Of a DNA stretch of 64,000 nt, positions 56,919-64,000 are shown in pieces; position 1 is the first letter of the stretch; each line of letters begins with the position of its first letter. Position numbers and translations under genes: made by a program. The notes beneath the pieces were generated by a model. It saw only the letters and a program-made list of their open reading frames with translations, was not told where the DNA came from and ran no database searches. The stretch covers positions 1 through 64,000 of the forward strand of contig NW_027417092.1 of assembly GCF_009905375.1 (NCBI RefSeq), read 5' to 3'. This stretch comes from Apium graveolens (lineage: Eukaryota > Streptophyta > Magnoliopsida > Apiales > Apiaceae).

Positions 56919-57151
56919 GGAATATTTCCAACAACTATTATCATTACTAATAATATATTATTAAACTAATAATCTTTTTAAAGATACAATCTTGACCTAT
57001 GTTAATTATTAATATAAATTTTATGATTACAACTAATTAATGTTCTTAAAATTAATATAATTATTAATAAAAATTTATAAAAATTGTAATATAAGAAATT
57101 AAATGTATAATGGAAAAGCCTCAACATGCATGGGTAATCTACTTTACTTGA

Positions 57152-57225
57152 TATTTTCTCCGTCCCAACCAATTCTTTATGTTTGGTTTGAGTACGGAGG
57201 TTAAGAAATATGTCCCAACTAATTT
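57152..57225. mobile_element. Stowaway-like MITE fragment
   Basis: TTTTCTCCGTCCCAACCAAT and GAGTACGGAGGTTAAGAAAT are the characteristic terminal sequence of Stowaway-type MITEs ('CTCCGTCCC'). It replaces the end of the TTL pseudogene. Confidence 0.65.
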
Positions 57226-57977
57226 CTTTAGGCTCCATATTCATCTGAAAAACATTCACTGATGCTTGATATCTCTTTTTAAGTTGCTCCATGAACCACA
57301 ATATATGATCCTCTTCTTCATCATAGAGTAAAACCACTGATATACCAGAGGCCGCAATACAATTTCTAAATTGTTCTTCGCATGAAGTAGAAGCCACTTT
57401 TTGAGGAGTTTGAGCATCTTTACGATCACTATCACAAATCATATTACTATTATTTATGTCAAAGCTTCCTCCAGATTGTCTCTTGAGGTTGGCCCGAAGA
57501 TCCTTTATGGCCTTGGCCTACTCCTCACTATCAAGATTTTCTTTATATAATATCTCGTAATTTTGTAACAAAACTTCTAATTTTCCACACTTGACATAAC
57601 AGTATGTTATTCTTAGCCTAACATTGCTATATGAAGCTGGTCCCTGAGGGCTGCATTGTAGTCATCAATTGCTTTTTCAAACTATTCAAGTTTTGATCTG
57701 CAGGTAGCTTTGTTGCTCAACAAGATGGCGTTGTAGGGATCATAATCAAGTTCCCTCATATGCATTACATGCTTCTGTGTGTCGTGATGATTTGAAGAGT
57801 TCAATGCCTTTAGATCTCGTTGTTTTCACTGCTCTCGTTTTTCTGCTAACTGTGTTTGCTTCATTGTTATTTATATCAAGCCTTGTTGCACGTTGAGCTA
57901 CAGCAGCAACATCTTTAAATCTGCCAGCTGTCATTTCCACCTGAGCCCGGATTACAAATAAACGTGCCTGGCCAATA
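57226..57977 (-). pseudogene. TTL (TPR-thioredoxin-like) pseudogene, 3' part
   Basis: Minus strand: 'FVIRAQVEMTAGRFKDVAAV' and 'RSKGIELFKSSRHTEACNAY' (TPR repeats of TTL proteins) at 57746-57970, then shifted frames with 'LDSEE' and 'IKDLRANLKRQ', and at 57226-57442 the C-terminal thioredoxin-like domain ('EEQFRNCIAASGISVVLLYD', 'KKRYQASVNVFQMNMEPKEI'). TTL proteins are plant cytosolic co-chaperone or scaffold proteins linked to stress and brassinosteroid signalling. The usual final ~50 residues of the thioredoxin fold are lost. No intron is apparent. Confidence 0.88.
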
Positions 57978-59437
57978 TGTTGGGCTTGCTAAGCAGGCCT
58001 AACTCCACATTAGTATGATATTGTCCGCTCTGGGCCGAGCCCGCACGAATTTGTTTTTGGACACCTCCCAAAAGGCCTCATTCTTATTGGAGTTGTTTGG
58101 CTGCTTATATTCTAGCAAACTGCCCCTCCCACAAATAATGTGGGACAACTCCTAACAATCTCCCCCTTCACACATCGGGCTCGACATCTGCCGACTCTGC
58201 CTTCTTCAGTGTGACAAGGCTCCCCCTCGACCCATACTGAAAGTCCATCTGGCTATATGTTCCCCCTAGGCCCATACTGGAAGGCCCGTCTGCCTTTTCC
58301 TTGAGCCCATTTTGGGGCAAGCCCATCTACCTCTTTCTAGGTCACTTCTGGAGCCCATCTGAGATTGTTATGGATCGTTATAACCTGAAACTCTGATACC
58401 ACTTGTTGGGCTTGCTGAGCAGGCCTAACTCCACGTTAGTATGATATTGTCCGCTTTGGGCCAAGCCCGCACGGGTTTATTTTTGGGCACCTCCCAAAAG
58501 GCCTCATTCTAATTGGAGTTATATGGCTGCTTATATTCTAGCATTCTACCCCTCCCACTAGCTATGTGAGACAACTCCTAACAATCTCCCCCTTCACACA
58601 TCGGGCCCGACACCTGTCGATTCTGCCTCCTTCAGTGTGACCAGGCTCCCCCTCGACCTATACTGAAAGTTCATCTGGCTATCTGCTCCCCCTAGGCCCA
58701 TACTGGAAGGCTCGTCTGCCTTTTTCCTTGAGTCCATTCTGGGGCAAGCCCAATTGCCTTTTCCTAGGTCACTTCTGGAGCACATCTGAGATTGTTATGG
58801 ACCGTTTATAACCTGAAGCTCTGATACCACTTGTTGGGCTTGCTAAGCAGGCCTAACTCCATATTAGTATGATATTGTCCGCTCTGGGCCGAGCCCGCAC
58901 GGATTTGTTTTTGGACACCTCCCATAAGGCCTCATTCTTATTGGAGTTGTCTGGCTGCTTATATTCTAGCAAACTACCCCTCCCATAAACAATGTGGGAC
59001 AACTCCTAACAATCTCCCCCTTCACACATCGGGCTCGACACCTGCCGACTCTGCCTCCTTCAGTGTGACAAGGCTCCCCCTCGACCCATACTGAAAGTCC
59101 ATCTGGCTATATGTTCCCCCTAGGCCCATACTGGAAGGTCCGTCTGCCTTTTCCTTGAGCCCATTCCGGGGCAAGCCCATCTGCCTCTTCCTAGGTCATT
59201 TCTGGAGCCCATCTGAGATTGTTATGGATCGTTATAACCTGAAGCTCTGATACCACTTGTTGGGCTTGCTGAGCAGGCCTAACTCCACGTTAGTATGATA
59301 TTGTCCGCTTTGGGCCGAGTCCGCACGGGTTTGTTTTTGGGCACCTCCCAAAAGGCCTCATTCTAATTGGAGTTATATGGCTGCTTATATTCTAGCATTC
59401 TACCCCTCCCACAAGCGATGTGGGACAACTCCTAACA
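57978..59437 (-). mobile_element. tandem TRIM array: four LTRs and three internal segments
   Basis: LTRs at 57978-58157, 58404-58583, 58832-59011 and 59258-59437, each 180 bp, starting (minus strand) TGTTAGGAGTTGTC and ending AAGCAAGCCCAACA or AGCAAGCCCAACA. Each internal segment of about 246-248 bp has a PPT (GAAGGGGGAGAT, minus) at one end and a primer site (TGGTATCAGAG, minus) at the other. A GGCCCAGAGCGGACAATATC block, shared with Katydid-type TRIMs, lies in each LTR. Flanked by CAATA at 57973-57977 and 59441-59445, with three extra bases at the right end. Confidence 0.93.
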
Positions 59438-60476
59438 ACACAATAGGACCAAAATATTTTGTACTTTCGTCGACATTAAAATTAGGGCCCTTTCTCAAGA
59501 CTTTATCAGCTTCTTGGTGCCTATTCAGCTTCATTAAGGCCTCTGCTTTTAGAGCAAATATCAATGATGCAGTACCTGCATCGACAGATATAGCAAGATT
59601 GCTTTCTTTTGGCAGACCATTTCAATCGCGTTGCCTTTTAGCATCAGTGCGCCTGTTGAGATGAACTTGCACACTTCTTACTTTAGTCAAAATATTTGGG
59701 GTCAGCTTCTGCACCTGCACATTTGAAATGATACATCGCCTTTTTTGCCTCTCCTAATATGAGGTTAAGGCTGCTAAACGATTATGAGCTCTTTGATAGC
59801 GAGGTTCAATTTTAATTGTTTTCCCTGTATTTGAAAATATCCTCAAGAAGCCTCCCTAGAGCCGTCAATACGACACTTTTGTTGCTCCTATATGCAACCT
59901 TTTTTTATTCAATAGCTATAGCAACATCATACCAAGGTAATGCTTCTTCGAAATTTTTATTTCCGTAATCCTCATTTCCCACAATCTTCAGTTCCTCCAA
60001 ATTCATTGTTGTTGACAAAAATCTACATAAAGAATTTGGTTTTTGACTCACGTCTTCCGGCTTCTTTACTACATTCCCCGTCACACTATTTGGATAAGAT
60101 TTTTCATAATGGAAAACGTTATCAAGCCACCTATTTTCATGAAACTGAAGATTACTCATTTTCTTATATCTCCCTTCCACATGATACTTACCATATTCAT
60201 TCTCATGAAACTTATACTCTGGAATCGATTTATACCCGGTAAAAGGATACACAAATTCTCTATTAATAGTTTTTTACTTGATTCAACAGTGAAAACAATA
60301 AAATCGGTTTGAAAACTTAAATGAAACACTTCAAGGACATATTTTGCAGCTGTTAACATTTGTAGTTGTTTAAAATCCTCACTATCATCACCAAATGTTT
60401 TCTCAACTATACCCAGTTTATCTTGTTTATCAACAGCTAAAGCATGAGTAGGAGAAGTATCTGAATATTGACTTAC
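59438..60476 (-). pseudogene. TTL pseudogene, 5' part
   Basis: Minus strand, in order: 'KPNSLCRFLSTTMNLEELKI' and 'GNEDYGNKNFEEALPWYDVA' (start of the TPR domain) at 59905-60110; 'YRSNKSVVLTALGRLLE' after a stop; 'LGEAKKAMYHF'; then 59440-59660 with 'RHQEADKVLRKGPNFNVDES', 'TKYFGPI'. The frame then meets the TRIM array and resumes on its other side. Exon junctions expected in a multi-exon TTL gene are not visible; the coding sequence runs on. N-terminal 60110-60476 is less similar. Cut at 60476 by the next LTR. Confidence 0.85.
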
Positions 60477-63400
60477 TGTAACGACCGGGAAATTTACGTT
60501 GTATTATATCATATTTATAATAAAATATGTGTATTAATATGTCAGTTATGTGTGATTATCTGTTAAACCCTAATTGTTATGTGCTACGTGTATTCCGTAT
60601 CATTTCTGTATTTTTAAGGTATTTTTCAGATGTTTTATATCGTATTCGTAGGTTTCATTTCAAACGTTTTACGACCTAAACAATGATTTTAAAGCCACTA
60701 TTTCAAATAAAATAATGGGCCTTATTTTTCATCAAACGGCTTTTATAATCGCAATATTCTGAACATCTAGATATTTTATAAATTTTCCCGTTTTGCGAAA
60801 AATGATTTTTCCGGGCCCCATTGGGTGTCAAAAACCCCACAAAAATCACATTTTTATTTTTATAAAATTATAGGACTTTCATTTATATTATTTCTTTGCA
60901 TTTTTGCATTATTCACAATTTTTGGGAATTTTTGGCATATATATTGCATATATAAAATATTTATAAATTAAATTTTAATACCCAAAAATTATGAAAATTA
61001 GGGCCAAATATTTTTATTAAATGTATAATTAGCCCCTTAATTTTTTTTAGGGGTATTATTTTTCACACTATAAATACCCTAATTATTATTAATTTAATTA
61101 ATTAAAATCAGAAATTCAGCAATTATTCCCCAAATTTCCAGAATTAGGGTTTGGTGTTCTTGAGATTCAAGCAGCGATTTGATCGTGATTCCGACCTCCA
61201 AATCAGACATGTGAGTACTCAATCGAAAGCTTTTGATCTCTACTTTCGATTTCTGTCATCAATTTCGTGTTTTGTTGCTTTGATTTTCAATTCGATTTTT
61301 AGGGTTTATGTTTGATTTAGGCGTTTTTGATTCTGGAATCGTTTGATTGTTTTGATGATTTGAATAGCTTTGTCTTGAATTCAGGAATGATTTTGCATAG
61401 CTAATTAACTCGTATAACCCCAGGAGGGTATGGTTCGAGTTCATGGGTTTAGCCGAATTTTTGATTCGTTTTTCTGTGATTTTGGTGATGTTGTGAATGT
61501 TGTTGAGGGCTGGGATTGATTGTAGGAGTTAATAGCTTTATTTTCGTATATTAAACATTGAGTTTGGTTTCCGTTTAAGCCAAACCCGTTTTTCCGATTT
61601 AACCCGCCGGAAAAGCCTTGTTTTTGGCCGGAGAAGACGACGGGGCTATCGTCGGTGGTTGCTGAGTGAGTGGTTGTGACGACGGAGTTGAGGGGAATAT
61701 ATTGGCAGCAAGAACGGCGTCGAACCATCACGTTTTGGGCTCCGATTGAGCTTCGCCGGAACCGGCCATCAGCGCCGGATTCTGGGTTGTTCTTGGACGA
61801 CCCGGGTGACCCGGTTTCAACCCGGTGTTCGACCCGGTTTCGATCCAAAAACCCCCAATTCGTTTATCTGATTTCTGTTTCTGGAATTAAAATTTATTTA
61901 CTTTTATTTTGATAATACAGAATTTAATTTTGTAAATTATAAAAATCAAATAAAAATCAGATTAAAAATCTGAAAAATTTTGTAAATAATTCCTAAATTA
62001 TGTTCCTAAATTATGAATTCGAATTTAGTAATTTAATTAAGTATTTAATTATTTATTTAATCACTTATCTATTTATTTATTAATAGTTAATAATTCATAA
62101 TTAAGGATTAGATTTATCGAATATTACAGGGAACGATTCGATAAATAAAGGAATAAATCAAATAACTCGTAGTTATACGAGTAATTGAACGATAAGTTCG
62201 ATTATTAATATTCAGACGATAGATAATTATTCGTATAATACCGTAATAATTATTCATAATGAATAATTAAATACAGATAATTAATTAAAGCGTATACGTG
62301 TAATAATAACAGTATTGTTTCGATAATTATGCAAGAAACGCGAATAACTCGTAGAAATACGAGTAGTGGATCGTTGCGTTGAAATATGATTCGAATAATG
62401 ACTCATTTATCCAGTAATTAACGTCCAGTTAATGATATCGATTATTTACTTGTAAATAATCGATCTAATCAAATAAATAACGACGAGTTGTAAATATTTG
62501 CAATAAATTGTGATTAATCCTAATAATTAGGGATTAATTATTTTAAATTAGTAAATAATTATCTATTAGTTATTTAACTATTAAATATTTTAAAAAGTGA
62601 TTAATTATTTCGATAATTGGTCACAAAATTTTCGATAAATCATAACTTCTTCATTTTAACTCCAAAAATTATAAAAAAATTATTTTTGACTTTGATTTTT
62701 CTTAAATAATTATTTAAAAATTATTTTGGGATTCAAAAATTAGCAATAATTATTTATATTGAATAATAAATTGAATTATCAATGTTTAATTGATAATAAT
62801 TCAACCGTTAGTCCGATTCGAGTGAAACGAAAGCCATTTTACTCAGAAAAATGAATTCTTTTTATTAAAAATAATATGAAGACCTAATTTCTTCTCGAAA
62901 TTAGTTGACTTTATTGATTGCTTGATTATCAGTCAAAATACGCTCCGAGACGAGTCCGAAAAATTCCGGAAAAATGGGAAATGAAGTAGAAGGTGATTAA
63001 TGAAGCAAACAGCGAGTCGATTTTGATTCTAAAAATTATTTTAACTATGGAAATGATTATGTGCTTATGTGCTTATATGTATTATGTGGTTAATCGAGTC
63101 TTACTTGCTTATATGTAATATAAGAGTCAGTTATAAGCGCATGGGTAGATAATAGGAACGAAATGAAGTCAATTCAAGATGCAAATTGAAGTACAAGATG
63201 ACTTAACCAATCTATTTTGCTAACAGAAACTAAGCCAGCAAGGTAGATCAAGTAGAGAATAGACAGAAGTGATTTAATTGCAGTAAGTCGCGCAAAAGGC
63301 AAGTTTCTCCTCTATTCTAATTTCAGAATAGTAATATTCATTTCAAATTCTTATTACGCTTGTATTCCTTTAATTTCTTTATTCATATCTCAGTTCGATT

Positions 63401-64000
63401 CTTGAATTATTCTTTTCATTTGAATTTATTATTCATATTCCAATTATTACTCACAATTATTAATATATTCTGGTGATTAGAATATATCAAAGTATACCGA
63501 TTGTTCCGGTTACTATTCTAAGGACTGGATAACATTACTTTTGGGGATTAAGGTTACTTAATCCTAAGGACCGGAACATAACCGGATCCTTGAGATGGGC
63601 CGTAGTGCCTGGGTGCCCGACGGGATCTATATAGTGAGATATAGATCTGCACTGTATCCTGGCTGATCAGCAGGGTATAGCTGCGAACTTGAATCCAGTG
63701 TAGTTCGTTTATATTCGCCAGCAATGGCCTTCTTTTGATTCTTATGAGGTTATATCTTTGCAGATATACCTGGGATACGGATTCAGTTATATTGCTTTAA
63801 CATTGTGTATATTTGGTAGACTTGTTGAGCAATTTTGGCTCACCCCTTTTGTTGTTATTCACCTTATTGTTTCAGTTAAGAAGGAATATGAAACCCGTCA
63901 GAACACGAGTGGTAAAGAAGCGGGTCAAGCCTCGGGATCCTCTTATACCCAAGGTGTTGATCCCTATCCAGGAAGAAAGCTTTGAGTTGCCCGAGCAGGT
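60477..64000 (+). mobile_element. second Tekay-like Ty3/gypsy LTR, runs off the window
   Basis: Starts TGTAACGACCGGGAAATTTA right at the end of TTL sequence. Same architecture as 106-4077: AT-rich body, a 'GATCAGCAGGGTATAG' phrase at 63665 matching GATCAGCAAGATATC at 3194, and a distal purine-rich segment with 'AAGAAGG' near 63880. Sequence differs enough to be another family. Frames here such as 61441-61848 have no recognised product. Strand is inferred from the order of shared landmarks. Confidence 0.75.

Noticed and set aside
61441..61848. A 135-codon frame in the right-hand LTR
   Set aside because: Its composition is that of LTR sequence and it has no conserved motif.

Overview
This is a repeat-dominated stretch of a plant nuclear genome. 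The plant is a eudicot: the window holds SIRE/Maximus-type and Angela/Tork-type Ty1/copia elements, Tekay-like Ty3/gypsy LTRs, TRIM elements, several MITE classes, a cluster of DUF247 genes, a plastid ndhB fragment and a TTL (TPR-thioredoxin-like) pseudogene. An asterid, possibly Apiaceae, is my impression from the SIRE family style; the sequence does not prove it. Only one host gene looks intact: a DUF247 membrane protein of 475 aa at 53006-54433 on the minus strand.

Layout. 1-25704 is one nest of LTR retrotransposons. A SIRE-like element (SIRE-4, minus; 5' LTR 24445-25704, gag remnant 21801-24052) was cut by SIRE-3 (plus; 3' LTR 21184-21800, 3' extra ORF at 12042-12455 and 20382-20980). SIRE-3 was cut by SIRE-1 (minus; LTR 11027-12041, gag and pol 5204-10965, extra ORF from 4658) and separately by an Angela-like copia element (12456-20376, TSD GAGTG). 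SIRE-1 was in turn cut by a Tekay-like gypsy element, whose 3' LTR fills 106-4077. 26033-26628 is a TRIM. 27639-41649 (TSD GGTAA) is a decayed SIRE element (SIRE-2, minus). It carries a gypsy LTR, which carries a CACTA-like element with a captured thioredoxin exon and a 172-bp tandem array, which carries a Tourist-like MITE (TSD TTA). 41916-43400 is the 5' end of SIRE-5 (plus).

43390-54433 is a DUF247 cluster on the minus strand: one intact gene, one recent pseudogene with a frameshift and a TAG stop, and at least five fragments. A partly deleted segmental duplication (about 43.4-46.2 kb against 49.8-53.3 kb) explains most of them. Insertions in it include a hAT MITE (8-bp TSD), a Mutator-like MITE (9-bp TSD), a long palindrome, and a plastid fragment with group II intron domain V. 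57226-60476 is an apparently intronless TTL pseudogene split by a tandem TRIM array (4 LTRs, 3 internal segments; TSD CAATA). From 60477 to the end is another Tekay-like LTR.

The most unusual signal is that the SIRE-like families carry private short DNA motifs that recur many times. In SIRE-1 the 9-mer ATCCGTTGA occurs in the LTR, in gag, in the IN-RT linker and downstream of pol, in both orientations and in three different codon registers, so the DNA rather than the protein is what is kept. Other families carry other motifs (TCAGGATTTG, ATCAGNACTTAAG, TTATCGATAACTCTGAG). All coordinates and identities were read by eye; no alignment or database search was run.
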